This document shows, piece by piece, positions 10,440-21,987 of a stretch of DNA of 64,000 nucleotides (positions are counted from its first letter, which is position 1; each line of letters starts with the position of its first letter). Below the pieces are notes generated by a model, which saw nothing but the letters and a program-made list of their open reading frames with translations, was not told where the DNA came from and searched no databases. The translations under genes were made by a program, and so were the position numbers. The DNA lies in NCBI GenBank assembly GCA_020055645.1, contig CM034548.1:42090296-42154295 (forward strand), read 5' to 3'. Origin of the DNA: Tomocerus qinae. Taxonomy: Eukaryota > Arthropoda > Collembola > Entomobryomorpha > Tomoceridae.

Positions 10440-11763
10440 TGGAAAAAATTGATCTATTAAGTTGTCGAGTCTGCTGGTCGGATGATGTCAAGTGCGATCA
10501 ATGTTTACTGGATTGGATGGTGAAAAGTAGAACTATGAAAATTCAAAGTGGTGTAGTGACTGCAAAAAACCTGAAACTGGGGGACGGATGAAGTATAATC
10601 GTAAAGATTTTTTATGCAAACATTGTCAATTTCAATGGATATATGCTTCGGAGAGCAACTTTATATATGAATACAAAAACGACACTAAGCCCTGCACCGA
10701 ATGTCATATTGGGAAAGGAGCGTCGGAAGAATTGAAACATATCAGGACACACTGCTCAATGATAAATGAACTTAATAATTTCAACGAAAAAACTGACATT
10801 GAAATATTATTCGATCAATTGGTCTTTTGCATTTCAGTTTTACCCGAATTTGCAGCTCCAAAATCCCCAGATGAATTACAATTGCTGGCCAATGAACAGG
10901 CCGAAGCGATGCATAATATGCCACCCTAAAAAACTGGCTGTCTTAAACAATGATAAAAGGATTTATGTTCTCCTACCGTACAAGGGAACGTACGAAAATG
11001 CGGTTGCCATAATAAATTGGCTAATACTTCATTCCGAAGCTTTGCGTCTAAACAACAAAGACAAGCCTGTCGGTTTTAACCCGTTTCTTTTTCGTCGATA
11101 CGAGGTTTCATTATTTCCTGAATACAAGATTATAAACAGGGGAATGGGTATAAGTGGTACCGTCTGTCATGAAAAAGTTGAAGTAACGTTTGAAGATTTG
11201 GCAAACGAATGGGCCAACATCGTCAAACCGAACTTGCCTGACAAACTTTCAGAGCAGCTCTATACTAAATTCGATGATTACTTTTTGCAAAATTATTTTG
11301 GCAGCATTAATAGAATTGAACAGGAATCCCAATGGCGTAAGGAGGAACTTCAAAGCCTGAAGTTTCTCACTGAGCAAAAAGTCTGTATGGGACAACTTAT
11401 TGGATCACGGTTAGCAGATGAAGCATTCCAAAGATTATCACAAAAATGGCAATGATTAAACATATTTGTAGTAAATGTTTGCTGATTTTATTTTTATTGA
11501 ATTAGGTATAATATATATCAAGAAAAGCCCAAACTTCCTCTCCAAGTTCCCTCAGTAATTATTCGCGAGGTAGAAACATATTTTAAGCACGAAGGAAATT
11601 CGCAAAATCAGGACCTTGAAATTGAAAGATTGGGTGAAGAGGTTCAAAATTTGATTGAAAAAGAAACCAAACGTAAAGCAATGGCAAAGTGCTACACCAT
11701 ATCGAGTTCTAACAGCAAAGAGGAAAAAAGGGTATTTGTCGGCTTGCCATTCCCAGATACAAG
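10439..11763 (+). pseudogene. Unknown multi-CxxC zinc protein with coiled-coil tail
   Basis: From the ATG at 10,439 the frame runs through CRVCWSDDVKCDQC. Near 10,530 homologous-looking sequence moves to the next frame with WCSDCKKPETGG, FLCKHCQFQW and KPCTECH. A second frame change near 10,920 leads to a long block (LPYKGTYENAVAIINWLILHS onward) ending at 11,455. A further exon appears to start after an acceptor at about 11,506 and runs to 11,763, with a heptad-like ERLGEEVQNLIEKE stretch. Five CxxC pairs in about 130 residues suggest several zinc ribbons or knuckles. No known family recognised. It may be a frameshifted gene or a spliced gene with unrecognised small introns. Confidence 0.45.
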
Positions 11764-11800
11764 GTAATATTTTGAAAAGAATTTAAATTATTTACAGAAA

Positions 11801-12001
11801 ATGGGAAAGAAATGGCGAAAGGAAAACAAAAGTAAAGAGGGAAATCCTTTCGCAATCCGCAAGGCCGAAATGTTAGAAGCTAACAAGAAGATTCCCTACA
11901 ATTCCAAACATTCTGGAATGCGACAGGCAGTCAGGAAGCTAACCTTCGAAAAACCATCAAAGCGTATAAGGAAAGCTGAACCGTTTACTTCTAAGCAATG
12001 A
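11801..12001 (+). CDS. Small very basic protein, unknown
   Basis: ATG at 11,801 directly after a 'tttacag' acceptor-like sequence; 66 residues with a high proportion of Lys and Arg (MGKKWRKENKSKEGN, KKIPYNSKHSG, KPSKRIRKAEP) and no cysteines. The composition fits a nucleic-acid-binding or DNA-condensing protein, which a capsid-forming element would need, but there is no sequence match I can name. It could instead be an exon of the neighbouring genes. Confidence 0.4.
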   Translation: MGKKWRKENKSKEGNPFAIRKAEMLEANKKIPYNSKHSGMRQAVRKLTFEKPSKRIRKAEPFTSKQ

Positions 12002-12100
12002 CTATCTAGACCCCGGACCGTAAACATGTAAATATTATCTTATTCATCGACGAGTATTTGTGTCTAATGTGTTTTATTACTATTGTTTTTTAATGTAGAA

Positions 12101-12407
12101 AATTGCACCAAAAAATTAGAAACTGATAGCGTTAAATTGAAGGATGGCGTAGCAAATACGGTTGTGCGCACTACTGTGGAGTTGGATGAAAAATCATTTA
12201 AAAAAAGAAAATATGCGTGTGATTGTTCCTGTGATGGCATTTCAAAGCAAAAGGAACCAACTCAATTTGTAGAGTAAGTAACAAACTGATAATGGTTGTG
12301 TGAACATTTATTATTAAAATCGAATATATTGCAGGGCGACTACTCGTATTTGGTTTAGTGATGGCTCGGAAGATCTATTCAAGCAGTGGGTACCTTACAC
12401 AATGTAA
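12101..12407 (+). CDS. Unknown short spliced protein
   Basis: Exon 12,101-12,275 follows a 'ttttttaatgtag' acceptor and ends at a GTAAGT donor. Exon 12,335-12,407 follows 'atattgcag' and ends at a TAA after KQWVPYTM. Phase is kept across the 59-base intron. The first exon has KKRKYACDCSCDG, a basic patch followed by closely spaced cysteines. An upstream start exon is not identified, although 11,801-12,001 is a candidate. No family recognised. Confidence 0.4.
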
Positions 12408-12569
12408 ATACATTTCCAAAAATTCAAAAAAAATCATTTTTCAAATAATTTCTTAATTATTACACAGTTTGTAATTACCATTTGCACAGAATAAAGCATT
12501 CAGAAAATGTATATTTTGTTTTCCTTATTATTACATACATATCGCAACAAATGCTTAGTATTCTACAAA

Positions 12570-12836
12570 ATGCCATTCCGTACATATAGGAAAAATTGCA
12601 AAGCACCAATATTTGTTTGCTTTTACTGCAATGTGTGTCGCTCGAAATCATGTTTTATTCATTACCAATCTACAGACAAAAACTATTGTAAAGTAATGTG
12701 CATCTTTTGCAACCAGTACTCAGTTAGATACATCCCTAAAAATAAAATCAGAATTAAAGAGGATCATCCATCATATGACGCTACCATTGATTATGTCGTA
12801 AATGGTGAGAACATAATTAAAAATGTTAAAATGTGA
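12570..12836 (+). CDS. Cysteine-rich small protein, unknown
   Basis: ATG at 12,570 (MPFRTYRKN); 88 residues. Two cysteine clusters, CFYCNVC and CKVMCIFC, are separated by about 20 residues, a layout expected of one zinc-binding module. It is the last open frame of the plus-strand gene block of the endogenous element. No known family. Confidence 0.4.
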   Translation: MPFRTYRKNCKAPIFVCFYCNVCRSKSCFIHYQSTDKNYCKVMCIFCNQYSVRYIPKNKIRIKEDHPSYDATIDYVVNGENIIKNVKM

Positions 12837-12879
12837 GCCAAAATTTTTATTTTATTATTTACAGATTTTCCGAGAGATT

Positions 12880-13110
12880 GAATTAAAAATGCATAAATAA
12901 AATCAGAAAAATAAAATCAGAACAATAAAATCAGAAAAAATAAAATCAGAATAATTAAATCAAAAAAATTAAATCAAATTACATCAGAAAAAACTAATTC
13001 AGAAATATAAAGTCAGAATAATAAATTCAGAAATATAAAGTCAGAATAATTAAATCAAAAATTTAAATCAAATTATATCAGAAAAAATTCAGAAAAATTA
13101 AATCAATATT
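12880..13110. repeat. Short tandem repeat (aaaatcaga... type)
   Basis: Imperfect units of about 14-17 bases built on 'aaaatcagaaaaat' and 'ttaaatcaaa'. Non-coding. It lies just after the last gene of the endogenous element and may sit at or beyond its right end. Confidence 0.7.
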
Positions 13111-13125
13111 ACGGAGGGCGGGCGA

Positions 13126-13430
13126 AGAGGGGGTCGGCTCCCCCTAGTTCCGTAGTGGGAGTTTTTTTTCTTCGAATATCACGAATCTAGTATATAACAT
13201 ACCATAGATGCATATATCCCAGGGAAACACATAGTATACGAGTTGGCACATTATTTAAGTGAGGGGTCGGCTCCCCTAGAGTTCCGTAGGGGGGAGTTTT
13301 TCTTTCAAATATCACGAACGTAGTATATAACATACTATATACACATATATTCCAGGTAAACTCATACGAGTTAAATATTTAAGTATGGGGGTCGGCTCCC
13401 CCGAGTTCTGTAGGGGGGTAAAAGGGGTGG
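13126..13430. repeat. Tandem repeat, about 125-bp unit
   Basis: Two full units and a partial third, each opening with 'ggggtcggctcccc', then 'gttccgtag', a T-run, 'tatcacgaa', 'agtatataacata' and 'cccaggt/gaaac'. GC-rich starts alternate with AT-rich ends. Non-coding. Confidence 0.8.
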
Positions 13431-13700
13431 ATTGTGCAAGTTACCTCTTCTTACTCCCTACTGTCTTCATCCCGATTGTCTAAACTCAAAGACTAATAAC
13501 AATAGAGGTAGATGTCGTTTTCTGTGGTCTAAACTTAAACGACTCAAATCCAACCCGTCTCAACTCAAACCGTTTCCATGCAAATCGCCTCAACCCATAA
13601 CCTCTCTCATCTCAAACTGTCTCAATTCAAACCTTCTCAACCCAAACCATTTCAACTCAAACTGTCTCTACCTAAACCGTGTCAAACTAAACTAAGTACT

Positions 13701-14060
13701 TCAACCCAAACCGTTTCAATCCAAACTGTTTCAACCTAAACCGTTTCAATCCAAACTGTCTCAACCTAAACCGTTTCAATCCAAAATGTCTCAACCTAAA
13801 CCGTTTCAATCCAAACTGTCTCAACCTAAACCGTTTCAATCCAAACTGTCTCAACCTAAACCGTTTCAATCCAAAATGTCTCAACCTAAACCGTTTCAAT
13901 CCAAACTGTCTCAACCTAAACCGTTTCAATCCAAACTGTCTCAACCTAAACCGTTTCAATCCAAACTGTCTCAACCTAAACCGTTTCAATCCAAACTGTC
14001 TCAAAACAAACCGTTTCAATCCAAACTGTCTCAAAACAAACCATGTCAATCCAACCAGCA
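13701..14060. repeat. 30-bp minisatellite, about 12 units
   Basis: Unit tcaacctaaaccgtttcaat followed by ccaaactgtc, repeated about 12 times with few changes; more degenerate units extend left to about 13,480. Because 30 is a multiple of three, both strands stay open (10-residue repeats such as PKPFQSKLSQ), but there is no sign of a real protein. Confidence 0.9.
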
Positions 14061-14259
14061 TCTATTTAAACAGTCTCACAGTTTCCCCTAAATCGTCACA
14101 AACTTAAAGTATCAGCTTAAAAATTGGCATTCTATTACTTACCATATTTTAGTATAATTTTTTGCCACAATAATAATTTTTCCCTGTTATTAAATTCTGG
14201 AGTGGGCATCAAAATTTAGCATTAAAGTTAATATACAGTGGGCATCAAAATAGCGTTTG

Positions 14260-15526
14260 CACGGCCAGCATGAAAACTACACCGGTCTATTCAGCCATAG
14301 CGCTAGAGTATTCACAACAATCCGCTCCATCTTCGAAAAGATCCGATGGCAAGGCGAATAAACTCACCTCTGCTTCAAGACTGCAGGATCGCTCAACGAT
14401 TGTCTCCGTCTGAAAATAACAAATAAATAAAACTTTCATATGTACACGAAATCAAAAATACAAACCTGGAAATGAATCCACACAATTAAATTAACTTGAA
14501 ACAAATAAAAAAGCCATCACTCACCGTAGAAATAGCCTCGAAAAAGGACTCCGTAGAAAAAGTTCAGGGTTAGGTGAAGGTTTAGAGTTTGGAGGAGAGA
14601 TGGGGTTTATGGAAAAGCAAAAATTGCTATGAGACTTGAAGGGGACTGGAGACCTTTTATATGGAACCGAAGAGTTCTTTTTTGTACCCACAGAAAGTCT
14701 AGTATTCAGAAAAACGTCCCCTCTCTTTCTCTTCCACTCCAGTTCCAAGCTTGCGGTTCCAGAACTAGATATTCCAGCAGTGCCGGTCGGGTGCAGGATT
14801 AGTGGACTTGAAGAGACTGCATATCTGCACAGGGCCCATGCAGCCCGAATTTTAAACTTCCAGAAACTTTCCATTCTTTTCCATAACATAAATATCTCAG
14901 TAATTAGTTGGAAAGTGAGTTTCTTCCCACTAAAGGATTAAGGATTCATAAATAATCTCATTCTATAATTCCTTTCTAATTATTATTTTTTTTGCTATAC
15001 TATGACACAGTAAAAAGTACTCAGTAGTGTAGTAACTTAGTAACAATGTACTTTTTAATGTGCCATTCTGTATAAAGAGACATATTTAGAGAATAGAGAG
15101 TAAAGCAATACTGTAAATTATAAATCACTTATTTTTTAAATCACAAATAAAATGTCTCTTTCCAATTATCAGTTTCTAAGCACCATTTTATTAATAAATG
15201 CACGTGCATTACAAAAATTTATGACATAATTAGAACAGAATTTGCGAATTAGAAGTAGGGGCACACTGTTAATACATGTAATTTCATTTTGTAATTGTAA
15301 ATTAACATTTGATTTGAAGTGACTTGTCACCAAATGACAGATTTTTCTCATTTTACTTTTACAGAGCAAACATTTTTATTTTTGTGGATTTTACAAGCAC
15401 ACGAATTTAATAGATTTCTTATTATCCAACTAATTAATTTCAATTGGGGGCACGGGAGAGAATCCAAATATTTATGTACTACTTATTTCACTCTTATGAC
15501 CGCCTGGTGCATCTAAATATTTCGAA
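14260..15526. repeat. Duplicated 3' flank of the SMYD-like genes
   Basis: Non-coding block downstream of SMYD copy A. Related sequence lies downstream of copy B (about 41,300-41,830 and 42,440-42,620), fragment C (45,160-45,530) and near 52,660-52,960. Shared marks include 'aggattagtggacttgaag', 'tccatcttcgaaaagatc' and 'aatctcattctataattc'. It shows that gene plus about 1 kb of flank were duplicated together. Open frames inside (for example 14,521-14,889) are chance. Confidence 0.7.
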
Positions 15527-18500
15527 TTATAGGTTTTTTGGATTCTTTCCATAGCGGAACAAAAAGCGAATGGACTCAAGTGCTTGTTCCTCCAAAGTTT
15601 CTATTTCATCCTGGAACAGTTGCACTCGCTCTAACCAACAAATAATCTTCTGATTTAAGAGGTCCACGTCGCGTTCATACGTCGAACTGTTGCATTTCAT
15701 TTTCAACCAGACCAAACTCGACTTCAAATAGACCACAATACGATTGGAGATTCTTAATTTGAAACATGTTGGGTCATTTCCTTGAACAAACGCTTGCATA
15801 TCTTCAGACTTGAAGAAGTATGCCGCGTATATTTTTGCAACCATCAAATGCATCTTGGCTGCAATATAGAAAAACTTTTAAGCAAAAACTCCTTTTGCAA
15901 AAGTTATTATGGTGTAAAAAATATAGCTGACTAAAGCCAAACGAGGATTGACTTAAAAAAGAAAAAAAATTATGTGAAGTTTACTTTCTAGTCAGAAATA
16001 ACGAAGACTAGAAAAAAGTTCATGCCACAGGTATTTGGTATAGTCAGGCTAAAGAACCGTAGTAGGATAAATCGATATAGTATGACTGCGTGGGAGTTAT
16101 TTCTGAGTTTTCGTCTTCTCTTACAATGTAAGGACATGGCACAAATCTTATGGACCATGTGTTTCGAGGGAATAAATCCGTTTTAATATGATTTGTGGCC
16201 ACTAATATGGAGGTAAAAAGTGAAAGAGGAAACGCTCTGAATGTTGACCGTTCACGAGATATTCCGTGTCAAAGGTCAACATGTCATTCCCTTATGACCC
16301 CCATCGAGCAATACATCAATCGAAAGGACTTACTCTCCTGAATCCAAAAATACCATACACTTGACCTCTGTGACCTACATGTCAAATAATATATGCAAAA
16401 GTGTTGACTCATTTAAATATTTATGTATTACTAGTAATGTTACCCGTCCTACGGACGTGGCATTAGGTACGTAGGTAGGTATATAACAATGTAGTTACTG
16501 TGAGTAACATGAAGATAAGTTAGTACTTTTTCCAACCATATATCAGTTATGTTGTTATTTAGAATCACCAGCGTCCACTTTTAATGCAATTGTGTAGCAT
16601 TACTTACTGCTATGTTACCCTTCTGAGCCGAGCGGGCATTTTATGTACAGTAACCACATTGTACTAACCTAACCTAACCTAACCTAACCTAACCTAACCT
16701 AACCACATTGTTATCCACCTACCGACCTACGTACCTAATGCCACGTCCGTAGGACGGGTAACATTACTAGGAATACATAAATATTGAAATGAGTCAAAAC
16801 TTTTGCATATATTATTTGACCTGTAGGTCACAGAGGTCAAGTGTATGGTATTTTTGGATTCAGGAGAGTAAGTCCTTTCGATTGATGTATTGCTCGATGG
16901 GGGTCATAAGGGAATGACATGTTGACCTTTGACACGGAATATCTCGTGAACGGTCAACATTCAGAGCGTTTCCTCTTTCACTTTTTACCTCCATATTAGT
17001 GGCCACAAATCATATTAAAACGGATTTATTCCCTCGAAACACATGGTCCATAAGATTTGTGCCATGTCCTTTATAAGGAAAGAAGATATAGAGGAATCAA
17101 AATTATTGAAAAATTCGGGAAGCAAGCAATTACAAATATACGTGGAAATGTACGGAAATAAATAAACGGAACAAAACTTACTGACAATTTTACATGAAAT
17201 GAAATTCTCACACAACGGAAGGTATCTTTTCACTCTTGTCATAATCTTTATGAAAAGATTTTTAGTGTTCGCATCAGAGGAAATGAGATCGCTAGAGAAG
17301 TCACTTCCGAGCAACCAGTGTGAAGCGCACTGATACATTAAGAAATGGTTTTTGTGAAGAAGATGCTTCTGCTCGAAAAAAAAAGTGTCTGCCAACTTCA
17401 AAGAACTGGCGTCAGATCCTTTCTTACGAAGCAATGAATACGGGACTGGCTTGAGCATATCGGTAACTTTTCTTGCTTTGTGAGCTTCCTCCATGTGATT
17501 GCATTTATCACATTTCCAAGGGCTGTGATTAATTTCAATGGGATTCATTTGCAGCATATAGCCTTTCCCACATTTCGGGCACACTAAGGCTTGGAAGTAT
17601 GTTCCACCTTCAGTATTGTCCAGGCAACGCTCGCACTTGCATATAAAATGATGGCCTCTTTGAATTCGAATTTGCCGAGGGACAGTGCCAAATTGTGATT
17701 CTATAGAATTATAAGCAATCGACAAAATGCTGCCCTTTTTGATCGGCTTTCTTGCATAAAGGCGGATATTCCAATTCACGTCTCCACTCCGGTCCACATG
17801 TTTGACAAATGTGAACTCAACATTAGGGCAACATGAGTTTGAAAGTAAGCTGGTGTAAAAATAGAGGGCTACACCGGCGTGTCTATATAATTCGCAAAAC
17901 AATTTATTAATAACGATCTTCCTAAATATAGTCGTTATTCGGAGATAATTAAATATTATTGTTTTCAATCCTTACTCTGTGGAATTATCATCACCGTAAC
18001 GGATTGCGAAATTGTTGATTCGAGAAGCTGCCCACAGTTGATGGACTTCGTCTATTGAGACATCCATTTCACATTCCTGAGCCAAAAATTTCCAAATGAT
18101 TTTTACAAAGTTTTCGCATGTCTTCTGGAAATCTTCATCCGTTTCGTAATATTCAGAGCAAAGGTCCCGGAACTTTTTATATTTGACAGGCTCCACGTCT
18201 TTGGACAAAATCATTCTGAGGTAAATTAACTTCTCAAAATTTATGGTTGCAGATGAAATGCCCAATCTGGAGAAGATATCGCACTCATAACTCTTGTGCT
18301 TTTTACTCTGTGGTACAAAATAATTAATTTTCTCATTATTTCTCATTATGTAATAAGTAAATAATACATTGAATTATTGAATTGGCCATTGATGATTATG
18401 GGAATGAACTGCTAATCACGCAATCATAAATCAACAATAGTTATTTTTACCTTTGAACAATTGACCGAGCAACAAGGCCAATGACATTGAGGGCACTTCA

Positions 18501-18705
18501 TTGCATCATTCTCTATTTTTCGGTAGCACGTCACACAAGTAAACATCCAATCTTCGTTACTTGCAAACTGTAATTGTTGACGATGACATGGTGCAGAAAT
18601 CAATGGAGACTCTTCCCAAACGATATCCCCGTGTTCAAAGTCCTTCTCAGATATCAGATATCGTCCCAAATCTTCACTTTGCTCACATCTAAAACGGCTG
18701 AGCAT
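15527..18705 (-). CDS. SMYD-like SET/MYND protein, copy A
   Basis: Four exons on the minus strand: 18,705-18,451, 18,307-17,976, 17,882-17,182 and 15,858-15,527. All have GT-AG borders and matching phases, giving an uninterrupted 539 residues. Exon 1 has the SET N-flank (GRYLISEKDFEHGDIVWEES) and the MYND zinc finger (CVTCYRK, CPQCHWPCCSVNCSK), which finishes in exon 2. Exon 3 has the SET core SNSCCPN (about residues 210-216; the usual NHSCxPN with His replaced), ILSIAYN, and post-SET cysteines CKCERC. Related proteins are lysine methyltransferases; the altered core makes activity doubtful. Exon 4 is helical-looking. Intron 3 (about 1.3 kb) holds a large foldback. Confidence 0.85.
16130..17071. 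mobile_element. Foldback element inside SMYD copy A
   Basis: Two arms of about 370 bases (16,130-16,500 and 16,702-17,071) are near-perfect reverse complements around a loop of about 200 bases. The right arm reaches to within about 110 bases of the end of exon 3. No coding capacity. Copies B and D have introns of only about 0.4-0.6 kb at the same place and lack it, so it inserted, or was formed, after the duplications. Confidence 0.85.
16666..16704. repeat. Interstitial telomeric repeat (AACCT)n
   Basis: Seven perfect tandem AACCT units plus a partial one, which is TTAGG on the other strand, the arthropod telomere repeat. It sits in the loop of the foldback next to its right arm, far from any chromosome end visible here. 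Confidence 0.9.
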
Positions 18706-19415
18706 TTTGACAGTATTTATTGATTGCAATATAATATAGTTGATCACTCTCGGAACACAATTATGTCATATGTACGCAAATAACCACTTTAATGTCAATC
18801 GATTGGCTAATTGATGAAGTCAGTTTCACTCAGTCAGTATTATCAAGATCAAAAAACAATAATGTATTTGTAATTAATATATTATACTCAAGTTTTATTA
18901 CAAAATTTAATTCCACAATTCCACGTTATAGTGATAGTAAACTTGTCTTTTGTTGGAAGTGCGACGTGCTCTGTCTGCTGTGTCTGTCACTATCCTCGCT
19001 CGTTTCTCAAGTAGCAACAGCGACTAGGAAAATCAGATAGCTTTGTGAGATTGATTATGTCCGTGTGCAAGCCATACCTACAAAGTTTGCGGTTTTTTAA
19101 AAAAAATTCTGTTCTCCGTATAAAAACGTTTAATTCTTTTAAAGTCTCTCTAATCTCTAATTTTGCAATATAATATCATTGGAAGAATTAACCGGCTGAA
19201 TTTAGTTCATTGCCGCTGTCGCCGTTGTAAGATAAAGGGGTAAGCGGCAACAGCATAAGAATGGCGACTCAGCTACAACTACTAGCGGCAATACAACTAA
19301 CCACTAACGGAAACAGAGACACTCTAATCTGTTTTCCTCTGTTGCCACTAAACCTAATATTAGGTGTTGCTATTGGAGCATCGAACTCAGAGCAGCAGTG
19401 CACTGCCTTATATTA
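18706..19415. other. 5' flank of SMYD copy A, no gene
   Basis: The part next to the gene (about 18,706-19,030) is a diverged reverse-strand counterpart of the flanks of copies B and D. It probably contains the promoter, but I see no clear TATA box. Beyond it no gene is seen. Confidence 0.5.
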
Positions 19416-19417
19416 GT

Positions 19418-19600
19418 TGTTGAAGCTGTGTCACCCCTGTTGCCGGTAATGGTTGTAGCTGTGTCGCCCCTGTTGCCGGTAGTGGTTGTAGCTGTGTCGC
19501 CAATATTGCCGGTAATGGTTGTAGCTGTGTTGCCCCTGTTTCCGGTAGTGGTTGTATCTGTATCGCCGTTGCCGCCGTTGTTATGCTGTTGCCACTAACC
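19418..19600. repeat. Minisatellite, about 36-bp unit
   Basis: About five units of the type 'gttgtagctgtgtcgccc' + 'ctgttgccggtaatg'. GC-richer than its surroundings, and open in one frame only because 36 is a multiple of three. Non-coding. Confidence 0.85.
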
Positions 19601-19639
19601 CACGGTACCTCCCAGCGGCGACAACGGCAATGAAGTACC

Positions 19640-20970
19640 GCTGCCTAAATTCAGCCGTTGTTTTTAATTAGGGTAGGTCAAAAATAGGCAAAAATAGTGA
19701 CGGGATGCAAATGGAAAAGATAATAGTTTGTGGAGACTTTGGTTGCCATGCCAGCGGGTAATTTACTACGGGGAGCACATCAATAGATGCACAACACTGA
19801 GCTCAGCATCGTGGGTGGTAGCTATTGTCTCGCGTCCCGTAGTTAAATTTCAGTTGTTACCATCGTTACCAAAAAGTTCCCATGTAAAATCAGAAAAAAA
19901 TGATTCCGGGGTTTTGCTAAGTCGTAAAAATATAACAAAAATTCCATATAAAAATAAAAAAGGAAAATAATGACGAACATGAAGAGCCTTTTTTGAATTT
20001 GTTTCGGCAAACGTGAACAAAAATTCAAAATATATTTCTTACATGTATTTCCCTACTCCAAATCAAAATTTTAAAATTGAATTTTCGATGATTTAAAATA
20101 TGATTTTCGAAAATCGGACTTTCATGCTATTCTTAAAAATCTTTGTAGATTCTAAAAATGAAAACCTCATTACTGTACGTTTACCCGATTTCTCTGAGCA
20201 ATATTCGCTGAAAGTCCCCACACCTCCTTAAGTGGCTAAACTTGGGGCAACGGGGCAATTGAGGCAACGAGATCCCGCTGCGCTGTCTAAATTCAGCACA
20301 TATGTTATTATGACGCTAAACTAGTAGTGACGAGTTTATAGTCTTTATTATTTTCCCATATCATATTTTCTCCTACTATTAAATATTAAACGTTCTAGGT
20401 CGTCGGAGTTAAGATAACATCACCATCACCACCAAAATACCACCATAATTCATCTATTTTGTGTACATGCAACATATTTCAAAATATTAAAAAATAGTTC
20501 ATCATCATTCTATTTATTTTTTGACTGTCACACAAAATATAACCAACTGTTAATGTTTTCTGATTAGGGTGGAGTTGGATTCATACATTTTGTTGGGAGT
20601 GCAGAATACTGCAGCGAAGCTGAAATTAGGCAACCATGTAGGAAAATAATGCTTGCGGATCTGTCATTCCGATGAGATAATTGACTTAAGTGAAGATGAA
20701 AAAAAAAGAAAACTAAGTTTGCTTCAAAAACAAGGTGTGATACGGGAGCAAATGTAACGTATTTTTATTATTAATTATGTAGGAGGAACAAAATCGCAAA
20801 GTACGAATGGCCCTTGATATCCTAAGGTCCAATATGTTTATGACGACAAGACAAACGGAGTATGGGCCACTGCGGTTAAAATTTTAAGTAACTAGGAAGT
20901 TATTTTGCATACCACTAATACTGGGTATTGGGAATTTTCACATCTAAAGTTTTGCATCCTGGGGTAGTGA
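19640..20970. other. No supported gene; possible exon remnants
   Basis: Mostly AT-rich. Two short stretches between 20,570 and 20,880 look exon-like: one after 'ctgattag' near 20,570 (VGFIHFVGSAEYCSEA) and an acidic/basic segment near 20,680-20,755 (DEIIDLSEDEKKRK) followed by a possible GT donor. They are not joined in a convincing frame and no family is recognised. Confidence 0.35.
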
Positions 20971-20971
20971 A

Positions 20972-21162
20972 GTTTTACAACCAGCCACCGCAGTTTTACA
21001 ACCAGCCACTGCAGTTTTACAACCACACACTGCAGTTTTACAACCACACACTGCAGTTTTACAACCACACACAGCAGTTTTACAACCAGCCACTGCAGTT
21101 TTACAACCAACCACTGCAGTTATACATCCACAAACGGCAGTTTTACAACCTTACAAATGTAA
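20972..21162. repeat. 21-bp minisatellite, about 9 units
   Basis: Unit gttttacaaccacacactgc + a, about nine copies with point changes. Both strands remain open, which explains the long shadows of repetitive peptide on each strand. Confidence 0.9.
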
Positions 21163-21273
21163 TGAGCTCAAAGTTTGGTGAAACCTAAATAAATGCTTAA
21201 TAATTATATTAAGACGAAGTATGGTTAATAGCCGAAGGAATGGTGCATTTTGGTAAATGCTCCATTCAAATGT

Positions 21274-21804
21274 TGTTACACACAAAAGTCAGTACGCCTA
21301 AACAGTGTACTGACCAAAAGAATACCCAAGCCAAGCAAACCGCACCAATTTACAAACGCAACTCTATGCGGAAGAAAGGGAAAAAGCCATGCAGAACGAC
21401 GGAGCATGCCAGTGTGCATCAATCGGCTCAACGGACAGCATCTCTCTGATCGCACTCTTACAATTGTACTTACACTATCGTTTTCCCCTTTTCTCGTTAT
21501 TCAATTCAATTTCATATTTTCATTTTCTGATAGTATCTCGACATGTACTGCATTGATTTTTGGTGATTGAAATTAATTAAATCCAAGTTAAAGACGACAA
21601 TTGGAAACTGCATGCAGCATTCAATACTTGGCACCGTGGCACCAGACACCTCATCGAATATAGTAAGGCGAGGAACCACACTCCGAAATTATTAATATAA
21701 TAGCAAAACATATTTCATTTATGAAACTAAACATTAACATAATATTGGCATTAATTCATACTATTCTCACATATATACGTATGATAAATATCACTCCTGT
21801 GATA
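21274..21804 (+). repeat. 5' LTR
   Basis: Starts TGTTACACAC and ends near CCTGTGATA; the exact last base is ambiguous by one because of the target duplication. Same length and apparently same sequence as the 3' LTR. Confidence 0.92.
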
Positions 21805-21806
21805 TA

Positions 21807-21824
21807 TGGCGCTCAACGACTAAT
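21807..21824 (+). promoter_or_regulatory. Primer binding site
   Basis: TGGCGCTCAACGACTAAT begins two bases after the 5' LTR. TGG pairs with the CCA end of a tRNA, as expected for minus-strand DNA priming. The tRNA is not identified. Confidence 0.75.
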
Positions 21825-21968
21825 TGCTATTTTTTCTTTGAGTCTAGTGCCAACGGTACAAATGAGCAAGTAATAATAATACAACTGGAAAGACGTCTCT
21901 GCAAAAAAGAAAAAATTTGCTGCAAAATACAGCTGTGACGTCATCCAACGGGTTGGTATACATGAAGT

Positions 21969-21987
21969 TGACCGTAATAATTGGTCA
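21969..21987. other. Recurring hairpin motif 1 (TGACC-N9-GGTCA)
   Basis: TGACCGTAATAATTGGTCA in the leader. The same stem with a conserved GYAAnnnTT-type spacer recurs at 22,433, 23,156 and 24,257 within this element. Confidence 0.6.

Larger units (their letters stand above)
1856..12840. mobile_element. Endogenous Polinton/adintovirus-like element, decayed
   Basis: The minus strand carries, in order from the middle outward, retroviral-type integrase, penton-like protein, double-jelly-roll major capsid protein, adenain-like cysteine protease and protein-primed-type family B DNA polymerase. This set defines Polinton/Maverick elements and adintoviruses. The plus strand, starting about 30 bases from the integrase start, carries three BIR-RING genes and several unknown proteins. 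Most core genes have frameshifts, stops or deletions, so the copy is dead. The left end is lost: the polymerase palm is missing. I saw no FtsK-type packaging ATPase and no terminal inverted repeats. The right boundary is placed after the last open frame and is approximate. Confidence 0.8.

Noticed and set aside
13126-14060. Tandem repeats as a possible CRISPR array
   Set aside because: No unique spacers; units are contiguous and the genome is eukaryotic.
13687-14091. Long open frames on both strands with a 10-residue peptide repeat
   Set aside because: They arise from a 30-bp minisatellite whose unit length is a multiple of three; no start context or other protein sequence.
14521-14941. Overlapping open frames of 101 and 122 residues
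   Set aside because: They lie in the duplicated non-coding 3' flank of SMYD genes and are not conserved as frames in the other copies.
16666-16704. (AACCT)n as a chromosome end
   Set aside because: Only seven units, inside a gene intron with unique sequence on both sides.
20892-21188. Open frames on both strands with a 7-residue repeat
   Set aside because: Product of the 21-bp minisatellite.
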